Shown piece by piece: positions 1-7,656 of a stretch of 12,757 bases of DNA (position 1 is the stretch's first letter; every line of letters starts with the position of its first letter). Below the pieces are notes generated by a model, which saw only the letters and a program-made list of their open reading frames with translations, searched no databases and had not been told where the DNA came from. The position numbers were made by a program, and so were the translations under genes. The stretch comes from Bacillota bacterium. Lineage in GTDB: Bacteria; Bacillota; Clostridia; Saccharofermentanales; DTU023. The stretch spans positions 1 through 12,757 of the forward strand of contig JAFAAL010000022.1 of NCBI GenBank assembly GCA_023426575.1, written 5' to 3'.

Positions 1-1
1 G

Positions 2-85
2 GTCATCTACTTCGTCAGTGGGCAATATGCCAGAGATTTTGAAGAGTGGGAGAGCCAAGATGGCCTATCCGATCTACGTCGTTGA
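2..85 (+). CDS. phoU: PhoU-like phosphate signalling regulator, C-terminal end (partial)
   Basis: An open frame enters from the left edge and ends at TGA 83-85, giving 27 residues that begin VIYFVSGQYARDF. I recall the C terminus of E. coli PhoU as closely similar (YIFYFVKGQDFRH), and the gene directly upstream of a PhoB/PhoR pair is a usual place for phoU. PhoU is a helical-bundle cytoplasmic protein that links the Pst phosphate transporter to the PhoR kinase and damps Pho signalling when phosphate is plentiful. The frame overlaps the preferred start of the next gene by 26 bases, which suggests one transcript with coupled translation. Only the tail is visible, so the family call rests on a short similarity plus context; the pst genes, if present, lie outside the window. 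Confidence 0.6.
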   Translation, partial: VIYFVSGQYARDFEEWESQDGLSDLRR

Positions 86-815
86 AGATGAGCCGGCCAT
101 TGCCGAGCTCATTCGCTTCAATTTGGAGCTCAGCGACTACAGAGTCGAGCTCTTTTCAACAGCGGAAAATTGCCTGGCCCGGCTCAAAATGCGGCCAGAA
201 GCCGTCGCCCTCTTCATCCTGGACGTCATGCTGCCGGGGATCAGTGGCTTCGAGCTCTGCGCCAAGCTGAGACATCTACCCTCGGCGCGCGGGGCGAGTT
301 TTCTCTTCTTGACGGCGCGGGGGGCCGAGGAGGATAAACTCCGGGGATTTGCCGCAGGGGCTGACGACTATTTGACCAAGCCCTTTAGTATGCGCGAGCT
401 CGAGGCCAGGGTCCAGGCGCTCTACCAGCGTGCATCGGCGCGCCTGACTGAGGAGAGGGGCGAGGGGCCGCCACTCTCAGCTGAGCTGGAGAGGTCTCAG
501 CCGATTTCCTATCAGGATCTCAGAATTGATGCCAATAGTCGTCGCGTCCTCAAGGCGGGGCGAGAAGTTGACTTGACTCGTCGCGAGTTTGAGCTCTTGT
601 ACCAGCTCGTGACGCACCTCGACCAGGTCTTTACGCGGGAGGATCTGCTCCTCTCTGTCTGGGGCTATGACTACGGCGGCGAGACCCGCACCGTCGATGT
701 GCACATTCGGCAGCTGAGGTTAAAGCTCGAAGATCGGCCCGAGGCGCCCCGCTATATTGAGACGGTTCGTGGGGTCGGCTATCGGATGAAGCGGGAGCTG
801 GTCGATGAGGCGTAA
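60..815 (+). CDS. phoB: PhoB/PhoP-type response regulator (OmpR family)
   Basis: Cytoplasmic DNA-binding response regulator of 251 residues, the usual length for the family. The receiver domain covers about residues 4-122, with acidic pocket E9-D10, phospho-acceptor D55 (in FILDVMLPG), T85 and K107 (in YLTKPFS). The OmpR-type winged helix covers about 153-244 and ends in the typical VRGVGYRM turn. Phosphorylation by the PhoR kinase encoded next would switch on phosphate-starvation genes. I chose ATG 60 because the receiver fold begins immediately after it and GGGAGAG lies at 48-54; GTG 18 and ATG 27 are in frame but add residues with no family match. The last 11 bases overlap phoR. Called PhoB in proteobacteria and PhoP in Bacillus; the Pho assignment rests on the phoU-like tail and the PhoR architecture beside it. 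Confidence 0.9.
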   Translation: MAYPIYVVEDEPAIAELIRFNLELSDYRVELFSTAENCLARLKMRPEAVALFILDVMLPGISGFELCAKLRHLPSARGASFLFLTARGAEEDKLRGFAAGADDYLTKPFSMRELEARVQALYQRASARLTEERGEGPPLSAELERSQPISYQDLRIDANSRRVLKAGREVDLTRREFELLYQLVTHLDQVFTREDLLLSVWGYDYGGETRTVDVHIRQLRLKLEDRPEAPRYIETVRGVGYRMKRELVDEA

Positions 816-2568
816 GCTCTTTATCCTCCTGGCGATCATTCTCTTTTCGGCCCTGGTCCTGGCGGCGATTTTTAACCTCCGGCAGGCGCAAGAACTCAAT
901 GCCCAGCGGATACGAGACCAGCTCATCAGCAGTACGGAGCTCCTCGCGCAGTTGCCAGAAAGCGAGCTAGAGCCAGAGACACTCGCCGCGATCATTGAGC
1001 ACTTGAATCAGAAGACGGATTTGAGCCTGCGGGTGACGCTTATTGCCGCAAGTGGCGAGGTCCTATACGACAATGTCAAAAACAAGGACAGCCTCGACAA
1101 TCACCTGACGCGTGCGGAGATTCAGGCGGCACTCCACGGGCAGGGACAGATGCTGACGAGACATTCGGCGAGCCTTGGCCAGGAGCAGATCTACTATGCC
1201 GTCGCAGATAAAAATGGCGACAAGATCGTCCGGCTCTCCTTGCCTCTTCAGATCGAACGGGACGAGATTTTGGCTTTTCGCCAGAGGGTTCTCCTCGTGA
1301 CGGTCTTGACGGGACTGGCGCTCGCCCTCTCTCTCCATCTGATCTCGCGGCGCATCATGGCGCCGATTGATCATCTGACTGAGAAGACGAGAAACTTTGC
1401 GGCGGGAGATCTCAGCCAGAGGATTGAGATGCCGGAGGCGCCCAGTGAGATCCAAGAACTGCTCGAGAGCTTCAACAAGATGGCGGCACAAATTGAATTT
1501 GCTCACAGCGAGCTGCAGAGCCAGAGTGAGTGGCTGGCCTCCATCCTCAACACGCTGAGCGAGGCCCTGATCGTCGTCAATCAAGAGCTCGAGGTCATCT
1601 TTGCCAATCACTATGCGCAAGAGCTCTTTGCGCGTCCGATCGATGCCAGCATGCACCCCTATCCGCAGGTCCTCTTGACCCATGCGCCAGAACTTGACGA
1701 CTTCCTCGCCGAGACAATTCAGACTGGGGAGATCCAGCGCCGGGAAATCAGCTTGAAGACGATGGAGGGGGAGAAATACTTTGGCCTCATTGCCTCGCCG
1801 CAGCGCGAGGACACCGCCGTCGTCGTCTTCAATGACCTCAGTGCCGCCTACGAGAACCAGAAGATGCGGGCAGACTTTGTCGCCAATGTCAGCCATGAGC
1901 TGAAGACGCCGCTGACATCAATTCGTGGTTTCGTCGAGACGCTGCAGACGCGGCCAGAACTCAGCCCTGAGGAGCGCTCATCCTGTCTCCACTTCATTGA
2001 GATTGAGTCTGCACGCCTCGAGCGCCTGATCCAGGAGCTTCTCATCCTCGGTAAAATTGAGGCCGAAGAGGAGAGGGAAGAGGCGAGCGCCTTTGACTTC
2101 ACAGCGCTCTGTGATGAGGTCCTCGTGCAATTGGAAGAGCTGGCGAGTGAACGAGCCGTCCGCTTGATTCCAGCCTATAAAGATGAGTCCTGTATGATTC
2201 GCGCCCACTGCGATCGCCTGAAGCAGCTCCTCTTAAATCTCCTCGATAATGGCATCAAGTACAATCGGCGAGGGGGCTATGTAGAGCTCAGTTTTGAAGT
2301 CAAATCAGAAGAGTCTAGGGGTGAAAAGAGGCAAAGAGATCTCATCATCACCGTGCGTGACAATGGCCGCGGAATCAGCAAAGAGGCGCAGAAGAGAGTC
2401 TTTGAACGCTTCTATCGCGCTGAAAATTCAGAGCAGTCGCCCGCGGGCAGTGGACTCGGCCTCGCCATTGTCAAACATATCGCCCTCCTCTACAACGGAA
2501 CTTGTCAGCTGGAAAGTCAGCCGGGCGAGGGGACGACGGTCACGATTATCTTAAGAGGAATTGCTTAG
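805..2568 (+). CDS. phoR: PhoR-type membrane sensor histidine kinase
   Basis: Membrane kinase of 587 residues. In order: TM1 about 5-23, an extracellular loop about 25-160, TM2 about 162-180, HAMP linker about 181-233, a PAS domain about 242-350, then HisKA with phospho-accepting H364 in NVSHELKTPL. The catalytic domain has N-box N478-N482 (LLNLLDN), G1 box D519-G523 (DNGRG), F box F533-F536 and G2 box G548-G552 (GSGLG). All catalytic motifs are intact. Length and domain order resemble B. subtilis PhoR (about 580 residues). It starts inside the regulator gene (11-base overlap), so the two products are probably made in a fixed ratio. Its TAG stop overlaps the stop of the convergent udk gene, so no terminator can sit between them. 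The phosphate role is inferred from neighbours. Confidence 0.9.
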   Translation: MRRKLFILLAIILFSALVLAAIFNLRQAQELNAQRIRDQLISSTELLAQLPESELEPETLAAIIEHLNQKTDLSLRVTLIAASGEVLYDNVKNKDSLDNHLTRAEIQAALHGQGQMLTRHSASLGQEQIYYAVADKNGDKIVRLSLPLQIERDEILAFRQRVLLVTVLTGLALALSLHLISRRIMAPIDHLTEKTRNFAAGDLSQRIEMPEAPSEIQELLESFNKMAAQIEFAHSELQSQSEWLASILNTLSEALIVVNQELEVIFANHYAQELFARPIDASMHPYPQVLLTHAPELDDFLAETIQTGEIQRREISLKTMEGEKYFGLIASPQREDTAVVVFNDLSAAYENQKMRADFVANVSHELKTPLTSIRGFVETLQTRPELSPEERSSCLHFIEIESARLERLIQELLILGKIEAEEEREEASAFDFTALCDEVLVQLEELASERAVRLIPAYKDESCMIRAHCDRLKQLLLNLLDNGIKYNRRGGYVELSFEVKSEESRGEKRQRDLIITVRDNGRGISKEAQKRVFERFYRAENSEQSPAGSGLGLAIVKHIALLYNGTCQLESQPGEGTTVTIILRGIA

Positions 2569-3182
2569 CCTTCTGGCCCATCTCGCAGGACCGCCTCGAG
2601 CGTGTGGATGACCATCTGCAGTGCCACCTCGTTGTAGCCGCCCTCTGGCACGATGAGGTGGGCGTATTTTTTAAGAGGCTCGACGTAGCGCTCGTGCATC
2701 GGCTTCACAGTCTGGAGGTACTGCGACTCGATCGATTCAATACTGCGACCGCGCTCGAGGACATCGCGCTTCATCCTCCGGAGGATCCTGACATCGGCAT
2801 CGGTGTCGACGAAAATTCTAAGATCGAAGAGCTCGCGAATCCTCGGGTCATCGAAAATCAGGATGCCCTCGACCAAGATAATGGGTCTTGCGACAAGGGT
2901 CTGGGTCTCAGGCAGGCGGATGTAATGGGTGTAATCGTAGACCGGCCCCTCAATTGTCTCACCGCGCTTGAGACTCTCAAGATCACGCCTGAAGAGCAAA
3001 TTGTCAAAAGCCTCAGGACAGTCATAATTCAGCTTGACTCTCTCCTCAAAGGGAATCTCAGCATACGGCTTGTAATAGTTGTCGTGATAGAGGACCAGGA
3101 TCTCCTCTGGGAAACGTGCCTGAATTCTCTCGGAAAAAGTACTCTTACCGCTGCCTGTGCCGCCGGCGATGCCAATTAACAT
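2565..3182 (-). CDS. udk: Uridine kinase
   Basis: ATP/GTP-dependent kinase that phosphorylates uridine and cytidine to UMP and CMP (EC 2.7.1.48) in cytosolic pyrimidine salvage. The 205-residue product is typical in length. Visible motifs: Walker A GGTGSGKST at residues 7-15; DNYY at 34-37 in the nucleoside-binding region; NYDCPEAFD at 52-60; PVYDYTHY at 80-87; VEGILIF at 104-110; and the lid/Arg region RRMKRDVLERGR at 135-146. The ATG start at 3182 is supported by GAGGTGAAG at 3195-3187 (minus strand). A perfect extended -10 (TGCTATAAT) sits just upstream, 30 bases after the last ABC permease gene, so udk may be read both from its own promoter and from the exporter operon. No functional link to the exporter is apparent. 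Confidence 0.93.
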   Translation of the reverse strand: MLIGIAGGTGSGKSTFSERIQARFPEEILVLYHDNYYKPYAEIPFEERVKLNYDCPEAFDNLLFRRDLESLKRGETIEGPVYDYTHYIRLPETQTLVARPIILVEGILIFDDPRIRELFDLRIFVDTDADVRILRRMKRDVLERGRSIESIESQYLQTVKPMHERYVEPLKKYAHLIVPEGGYNEVALQMVIHTLEAVLRDGPEG

Positions 3183-3202
3183 AAGTCTTCACCTCGCCCT
3201 CC

Positions 3203-3211
3203 ATTATAGCA
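3203..3211 (-). promoter_or_regulatory. Extended -10 promoter of udk
   Basis: On the minus strand this reads TGCTATAAT, a perfect extended -10. A start of transcription about 7 bases downstream (near 3196) would leave a leader of about 14 nt holding the Shine-Dalgarno site. No good -35 hexamer is visible, which extended -10 promoters tolerate. Confidence 0.6.
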
Positions 3212-3212
3212 T

Positions 3213-4376
3213 CTAGACGACGCTTCGGGCCTCGGCCTGGATCGATTTCTGGCTCATCTTGAGACGCCTGATGATTGTCGCGAGGATGAAGTAGACGAGG
3301 GCAAAGAGGAGCATGATGGCGATGTTGAGCAGATGTCCCTGCCCACTTTCTCTCAAATGCACGATGTTTTGCACATAGTAGTAAATGGGGAAGAACTTGG
3401 CGAGCATGATGACCTTATCGCTCAAGAGTTGGAGGGGGATGAATATCCCAGAGATAAAGGAGAGCCCGAGAGAGAGAACGGTCGAGACGGAGCTGAGTAC
3501 CGAATGTTTGGGCGCGATGGCGACCATGACTTGGGTGGCGGCGGTGATGACCAGACCGAGGGCGAGAATCGAGGGCAGCGCCTGGGGGATGAGAACTAAG
3601 AGCTCGACGCCATTAAAGGCTAGACCCATGCCGAGGTATGAGAAGAGGATGAGAGCTGCCAACAGCACTTGGGCCAAGAACTTTTCGAACTGAATCTGAG
3701 AGAGACTGAGACGACTCAGCTCAAAGCGCGCGCGAATGAGGGGCAAGTCCATTTCCGACATGGCATAACCAGTCAAATTGATGATGAGGAAGAGGGCAGC
3801 ATAGGCGAGAAAGTTCAAATAGGCGAGGGGAGCCTCTGGCTTCACGACCACTTTTTCGATCTGCCTCACCGGGGCCTCGATCTTTAGGAGCTCTTGCAGT
3901 TCTTGGCTCTTTGCTGCTGTCCACGCGCGATCTTCGCCTAGGATCGTATGACTAAAGGTCGCAAATTGCTGGAGGAGGATCTCAAGCTTATTGACAGCGA
4001 GATAATTCAATTCGAGAGCGTCGAGATGGAAGAGAGGCTCGCCTCTTTTGAGTGTAGCGATGAGATCATCTGAGAGCGTGACGATGACATCGACGTGATG
4101 ATAGAAGAGGGCATCTTGGGGGCTTTGGCCACTTAAGGCTTCACGACGTTCGCCGCCCTGACGGAGGAGATAGTCCTCGAGAGGCTGGATGAGAGGGCTC
4201 TCGAGGCTCGTCTTTGGCCCCTCGAGGAGGTAGGTGAATTTGTCTATCTTGTCCTCGGGGCTCTTGCTGGAGAGCATGCCGATGAGAGAGGCGAAGCCGA
4301 CAAAGGCAAGGGTGAAGATGAGAAGGGTCGCCTTCATCTCTTTGCAGAGTTTGAGGAAGGTTTTAAAAATTGGCAT
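3213..4376 (-). CDS. ABC-2 type exporter permease (second permease; LnrN/YfiN-like position)
   Basis: Integral membrane subunit of 387 residues with ABC-2 topology: one N-terminal TM segment (about 17-36), a long external domain (about 37-183), then a membrane bundle (about 184-205, 232-253, 265-287, 297-316, 347-369). The stretch FIPLQLL...FFPIYYYVQN at 312-336 is typical of ABC-2 permeases. It would pair with the permease upstream and the shared ATPase to form an exporter. ATG 4376 lies 1 base after the TGA of the upstream permease, with TGGAGG at 4388-4383 inside that gene, so translation is probably coupled. It is the last gene of the exporter operon before udk. The substrate cannot be read from sequence; by analogy with LnrMN it may clear membrane-active compounds such as polyenes or antimicrobial peptides. 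Confidence 0.85.
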   Translation of the reverse strand: MPIFKTFLKLCKEMKATLLIFTLAFVGFASLIGMLSSKSPEDKIDKFTYLLEGPKTSLESPLIQPLEDYLLRQGGERREALSGQSPQDALFYHHVDVIVTLSDDLIATLKRGEPLFHLDALELNYLAVNKLEILLQQFATFSHTILGEDRAWTAAKSQELQELLKIEAPVRQIEKVVVKPEAPLAYLNFLAYAALFLIINLTGYAMSEMDLPLIRARFELSRLSLSQIQFEKFLAQVLLAALILFSYLGMGLAFNGVELLVLIPQALPSILALGLVITAATQVMVAIAPKHSVLSSVSTVLSLGLSFISGIFIPLQLLSDKVIMLAKFFPIYYYVQNIVHLRESGQGHLLNIAIMLLFALVYFILATIIRRLKMSQKSIQAEARSVV

Positions 4377-4377
4377 A

Positions 4378-5448
4378 TCAGGCCTCCAGACTCTTGTAGC
4401 TCTTGCGACGGATAAAGATCAGGGCGAGCGAGCTCATCACGAGGGTGGCGATGAGGAAGTAGAGGATATGTTCTGTCTTGAGCTGCGATTGACCATAGAG
4501 ATTGATCTGAATCAGCTGATCCGTAATGATCGCGATGGGGTTGTAGCGATCGAGGAAGGGGGCATGCTGGCGCAAGAGGGTGACGACAAAGATATTGACC
4601 ATCCCTGCGCCCACGGCCAGGATCTGGAAGAGGATGGTGCCGAACATGATCTTGACCATCTCTGGCAGGTGATTTGAACTGCCAAAGAGCAGGCCGAGAC
4701 TGTAGCCAAAGAGATTGCCAAGGAAGATCAGGCTGAGGCTGAGGGGCCAATTGTGAATGAGGCCCTGTCGGTGGACGAAATCGAGGTAGAGGAGTAAGAG
4801 GACGACGTTGGCAAAGCTGATGAGAAGGTTCACGATCGTGAGCGAGAGGACCTGCCGCCACTTCGTCAGGGGGCTGAGCGAGAGCCTCGCTGCAAATTGG
4901 CTTAAGTTGGCCTGGGTGACGAGGCTGGTATTGATCCCGGAGAAATAACTGTAGAGGGCGACCATGCCGATGACGCTGTAGAACATGATCTTATAGGGGT
5001 CGATATCCTGATTGTTCCGGCTGGTATAGGGGCGATCAAAGTGGATCGTTGCGGCGCGGGGGCCGAGACTCATCGTCTGCTGGATGCTGCTGAGGACCTG
5101 GCGGGCAATCTGGACACGTGTTGTGTTGCGGGGAAAGATCAGGACCCCCTCTCTATCGAGGGCGGCGTCGAGCTTTTTCTCCTTGAACAAGGGGGCAAGT
5201 TCTGAGTCCTCACAAGAGGCGATTTTTTCCAATTGAAAGATCTCGATGTCCTGGAGGATCTTCGTCGTCATCGACTCTTGGCAGTAGCCTATCCTCACGG
5301 GTTGCTTATCAGGGGTTCTGAGATTCTTGAAGGCGAAGATAAAGATCGTCGTCAAGATGATCGGAAAGAGCAGGGTCCAGAAGAAGGCCTGCCGATCGCG
5401 GAAAAAGCATTTCGCCCAAGTCTTACTGAAGTCAAAGATCTGACGCAT
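4378..5448 (-). CDS. ABC-2 type exporter permease (first permease; LnrM/YfiM-like position)
   Basis: Membrane subunit of 356 residues. TM1 lies at about 22-40, followed by an external domain (about 41-152) and a C-terminal membrane bundle (about 154-172, 203-222, 234-255, 266-292, 327-345), ending in a basic cytoplasmic tail (RRKSYKSLEA). The cytoplasmic stretch RLSLSPLTKWRQ at 188-199 resembles the coupling region seen between the TM segments of ABC-2 proteins. Start ATG 5448 follows the ATPase stop by 9 bases, with TAGGAGAG spanning that stop as ribosome site. Two unequal permeases with one ATPase is the arrangement of B. subtilis LnrLMN and of several multidrug or bacteriocin-immunity exporters. 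The substrate is unknown. Confidence 0.85.
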   Translation of the reverse strand: MRQIFDFSKTWAKCFFRDRQAFFWTLLFPIILTTIFIFAFKNLRTPDKQPVRIGYCQESMTTKILQDIEIFQLEKIASCEDSELAPLFKEKKLDAALDREGVLIFPRNTTRVQIARQVLSSIQQTMSLGPRAATIHFDRPYTSRNNQDIDPYKIMFYSVIGMVALYSYFSGINTSLVTQANLSQFAARLSLSPLTKWRQVLSLTIVNLLISFANVVLLLLYLDFVHRQGLIHNWPLSLSLIFLGNLFGYSLGLLFGSSNHLPEMVKIMFGTILFQILAVGAGMVNIFVVTLLRQHAPFLDRYNPIAIITDQLIQINLYGQSQLKTEHILYFLIATLVMSSLALIFIRRKSYKSLEA

Positions 5449-5457
5449 ATCGCTCTC

Positions 5458-6396
5458 CTATTCTCTGAGATCCTTGCCGGTCAGGGCGAGGAAGACTTCG
5501 TTGAGGCTCGGCTGTGTACTGTGTATGCTCGTATAGGGGAGATCTCTCTCGTCGAGGAGATGGAGGATTGCGCTGATCGGTTGGCCGCCCGAGGCAAAGC
5601 TCATCGTGAATCTTGAACCCTCTTGCTCCGCCGAGACGAGGCGAGGAAGTTTTTGCACAGCTTCTAGGAAATCAGCGGGGATCTCGGGCATTTCGAGCTC
5701 GATGATCTCACTCGTCTGAATCATCGACTTGAGTTCAGGAAGCGTGCCCTCAGCGATCTTCTCGCCCTGGTCGAGGATCGCGATGCGATCGCAGAGCATC
5801 TCTGCCTCTTCGAGGTAGTGGGTCGAGTAGATGACCGTTGTGCCCTGGGACTGCAGCTTCTTGATGCCTTCGAGGATGAATTGGCGGCTCTGGGCATCGA
5901 CGGCCACCGTCGGCTCGTCCATGAAGAGGAGCTCTGGTTGATGGACGATGCCGCAGGCGATGTTGAGCCTCCTCTGGAGGCCGCCCGAGAGCTTCTTCAT
6001 CTGGAACTTTTGGAATTTTTGCAGCCCGCAGAAGCGAATGGCCTCCTCGACGAGCTCGCGTCTCTTCTTAGTATCTTTGACATAGAGGTGACAGAAAGTG
6101 TCGATTTGCTCTCTGACCGTCAGATCTCTAAAGAGCGCGAGCTGTTGGGGGACGATGCCAATTCTCGCCTTGAGATCATAGGCTGTCGGATGCATTTTCT
6201 GACCCCAGAGTTTGACCTCCCCCTTGTCAAAGGAGAGGAGCGAGAGAATGGAAAAGATGGCGGTCGTCTTGCCCGAACCATTGGGGCCTAAGAGTCCAAA
6301 GATCTCCCCCTCTTGAACTTTAAGATTCAAGTGGTCGAGGGCGACAAAATCACCATAGCGCTTGACCAGATCCGTCACTTCGAGAATAGCAGTCAT
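5458..6396 (-). CDS. ABC exporter ATP-binding protein (LnrL/YfiL-like)
   Basis: Cytoplasmic ATPase of 312 residues that powers the two downstream permeases. Motifs: Walker A GPNGSGKTT 37-45, Q-loop Q84, signature LSGGLQRR 136-143, Walker B LLFMDEPT 156-163, D-loop VAVD 164-167 and switch H193. A C-terminal domain of about 90 residues (220-312) follows, as in drug-exporter ATPases of the LnrL/CcmA group. All catalytic residues are present. The frame is open upstream to 6504, but ATG 6396 is clearly the start: AGGAGG lies at 6407-6402, 5 bases away, and the ABC fold begins at once. First gene of the minus-strand operon; an extended -10 lies upstream, and a perfect inverted repeat sits about 65 bp ahead of the predicted transcription start. 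Closest arrangement I know is B. subtilis lnrLMN beside lnrJK. Confidence 0.92.
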   Translation of the reverse strand: MTAILEVTDLVKRYGDFVALDHLNLKVQEGEIFGLLGPNGSGKTTAIFSILSLLSFDKGEVKLWGQKMHPTAYDLKARIGIVPQQLALFRDLTVREQIDTFCHLYVKDTKKRRELVEEAIRFCGLQKFQKFQMKKLSGGLQRRLNIACGIVHQPELLFMDEPTVAVDAQSRQFILEGIKKLQSQGTTVIYSTHYLEEAEMLCDRIAILDQGEKIAEGTLPELKSMIQTSEIIELEMPEIPADFLEAVQKLPRLVSAEQEGSRFTMSFASGGQPISAILHLLDERDLPYTSIHSTQPSLNEVFLALTGKDLRE

Positions 6397-6423
6397 ATAG
6401 GCCTCCTGTTTTGAACTGTCTTC

Positions 6424-6432
6424 ATTTAAACA
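6424..6432 (-). promoter_or_regulatory. Extended -10 promoter of the ABC exporter operon
   Basis: On the minus strand this reads TGTTTAAAT (TGn plus hexamer TTAAAT). Transcription would start near 6417, giving a leader of about 20 nt with AGGAGG inside it. The -35 region is poor, as expected of a promoter that needs an activator. The inverted repeat at 6476-6489 is centred about 65 bp upstream of this start. Confidence 0.45.
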
Positions 6433-6470
6433 AGCTTGAGGACAGAGCTCTAGTGACCTGAGGCCAAAGT

Positions 6471-6501
6471 TTGACATGACATTTGTCATATCTGATAAAA
6501 T
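6471..6501 (+). promoter_or_regulatory. Promoter of the sensor kinase/regulator operon
   Basis: Consensus -35 TTGACA at 6471-6476 and extended -10 TGATAAAAT at 6493-6501 (hexamer TAAAAT 6496-6501). The spacer is 19 bp, longer than the ideal 17. Transcription is predicted at about 6508, which is also the A of the kinase ATG. The spacer contains the 14-bp inverted repeat. Confidence 0.6.
6476..6489. promoter_or_regulatory. Perfect inverted repeat, candidate operator of the LuxR-type regulator
   Basis: ATGACA-TT-TGTCAT, two perfect 6-base arms around 2 bases. It overlaps the last base of the kinase -35 box and lies in the -35/-10 spacer, so a bound protein would block that promoter. From the exporter side its centre is near -65, a classical activator position. 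Dyads of this size suit the dimeric HTH of NarL/LuxR-class regulators, and such a regulator is encoded in the adjoining operon. Binding itself is inferred. Confidence 0.5.
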
Positions 6502-6507
6502 CACAAT

Positions 6508-7647
6508 ATGTTCTGGGTGATCGCGCTGAAAATCTTCATTTTCTTTGCCTCCCTTCTGGCAGCTGCGCTGGGGCTTGTCTCAGGGCTGATGGCCCCTGGG
6601 GATGCCATCTGGGTCTTGAGCTCTCTCGCGCTCTCGCTCCTCTTTGAACTGAGGGAGGAAGAGAGCTGGCAGCTCTGCTGGCATGGGGCTTTTGCCCTTT
6701 TTCTCCTTTACATCTTGAAAGTGAGGGGAGTCGGCCTTTTCCTGCCGCTCCTCCTCTTCGATGCAGCGAGGCTCTTTTACCGGCTGAGATCTCTCCAGGA
6801 GAAGCGGCTGAAAGATAGGACTTCTCTCGTTCTCGCACTGACGAGCTTGGCAACATTAGTGCTTATCCTGCAGCAGTCCTGGCTCCTTCTCATCTTCGCG
6901 CTGGCAGCTGCGATTTTAGGCTATCTGATCGAGGAGCGGCAGGCTCTCATCGTGGCCCATAGAGTCCTCCGCGATGAGGAGCAGGGGAAGATCTTGAGAC
7001 TTCAAGCTGAGCAGCTAAGCTTACGTCAGCTGCAGGCCCAAGATCGAGAGACGATGCGCTATCGTGAGCGCGAGCGCATTGCCAGAGAACTTCACGACGT
7101 CATCGGCCATAATCTCTCATCGGCCATTCTCCAGCTCGAGGCGGAGATTGTGACGCTCGGGCCCGAGGCAGACCCTCGAGGACTCAGGCGGATCCAAGAG
7201 CAGCTGGTGACAGGTATGGAGCAAATTCGCGAGACGATCCATGCAATGCGAGAAGATGCTTTCCGCCTCTCTGTGCGCGTGCAAGAACTCGCAGCAGATT
7301 TCCCCGATCGGCGCTTTATCATCGCTCTCGATGCTGCCGAAGACTTGCCCCTGAAGTTTCGGCTGCGTCTCTGGCACACGATCGCAGAGAGTATGACCAA
7401 TTTTGTCAAATACTCAGAGGCAGAAAGCCTCAAGATTCAATTCATAGCCGAACGAGATTTTTACTCGCTTCAGATGGCAGATAGCGGTCCTGCTAAAAGT
7501 CATGAATCCAGGGCGCCAGGCATCGGCCTCCTGGCGATGGAGGAATTTGCGAATCTTTATGGCGGCAAGATGCGGGTCTATCGAGATCAGGGCTTCCAGA
7601 TCTTTATGACCTTTGCAAGAGAGGCCGTCGAGCAGGAATTGGGATAG
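6508..7647 (+). CDS. DesK/LiaS-class sensor histidine kinase (LnrJ/YfiJ-like)
   Basis: Membrane kinase of 379 residues. About six hydrophobic segments fill residues 4-141 with almost no external loop, the layout of kinases that sense within the membrane. A coiled stretch (about 150-185) leads to a HisKA_3 domain with H196 in RIARELHDVIGHNLS. The catalytic domain has N-box N298 (ESMTNFVKY), D325-G327 (ADSG, in place of the usual DNG-type motif) and G338-L341 (GIGL). The pair partner is the LuxR-type regulator 9 bases downstream. There is no Shine-Dalgarno site before ATG 6508, an in-frame TAA lies at 6496-6498, and the next ATG (6589) would remove TM1; the promoter places +1 at the ATG, so translation may be leaderless. 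The divergent exporter suggests it senses the exporter's substrate or membrane damage. Confidence 0.88.
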   Translation: MFWVIALKIFIFFASLLAAALGLVSGLMAPGDAIWVLSSLALSLLFELREEESWQLCWHGAFALFLLYILKVRGVGLFLPLLLFDAARLFYRLRSLQEKRLKDRTSLVLALTSLATLVLILQQSWLLLIFALAAAILGYLIEERQALIVAHRVLRDEEQGKILRLQAEQLSLRQLQAQDRETMRYRERERIARELHDVIGHNLSSAILQLEAEIVTLGPEADPRGLRRIQEQLVTGMEQIRETIHAMREDAFRLSVRVQELAADFPDRRFIIALDAAEDLPLKFRLRLWHTIAESMTNFVKYSEAESLKIQFIAERDFYSLQMADSGPAKSHESRAPGIGLLAMEEFANLYGGKMRVYRDQGFQIFMTFAREAVEQELG

Positions 7648-7656
7648 GGGGTTTAT

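Noticed and set aside
1063..1896. 277-residue open frame antisense to phoR
   Set aside because: phoR is a complete kinase with every motif intact on the other strand. The antisense frame has no recognisable domain or ribosome site; long antisense frames here follow from the GAG/CTC-rich codon use.
2502..3179. 225-residue plus-strand frame across udk
   Set aside because: Antisense to udk, which has full family motifs, a promoter and a ribosome site. The translation is low-complexity and matches no family.
6397..6504. N-terminal extension of the exporter ATPase to 6504
   Set aside because: The extra 36 residues have no ABC similarity and would span the promoter, operator and AGGAGG site; ATG 6396 has ideal spacing.
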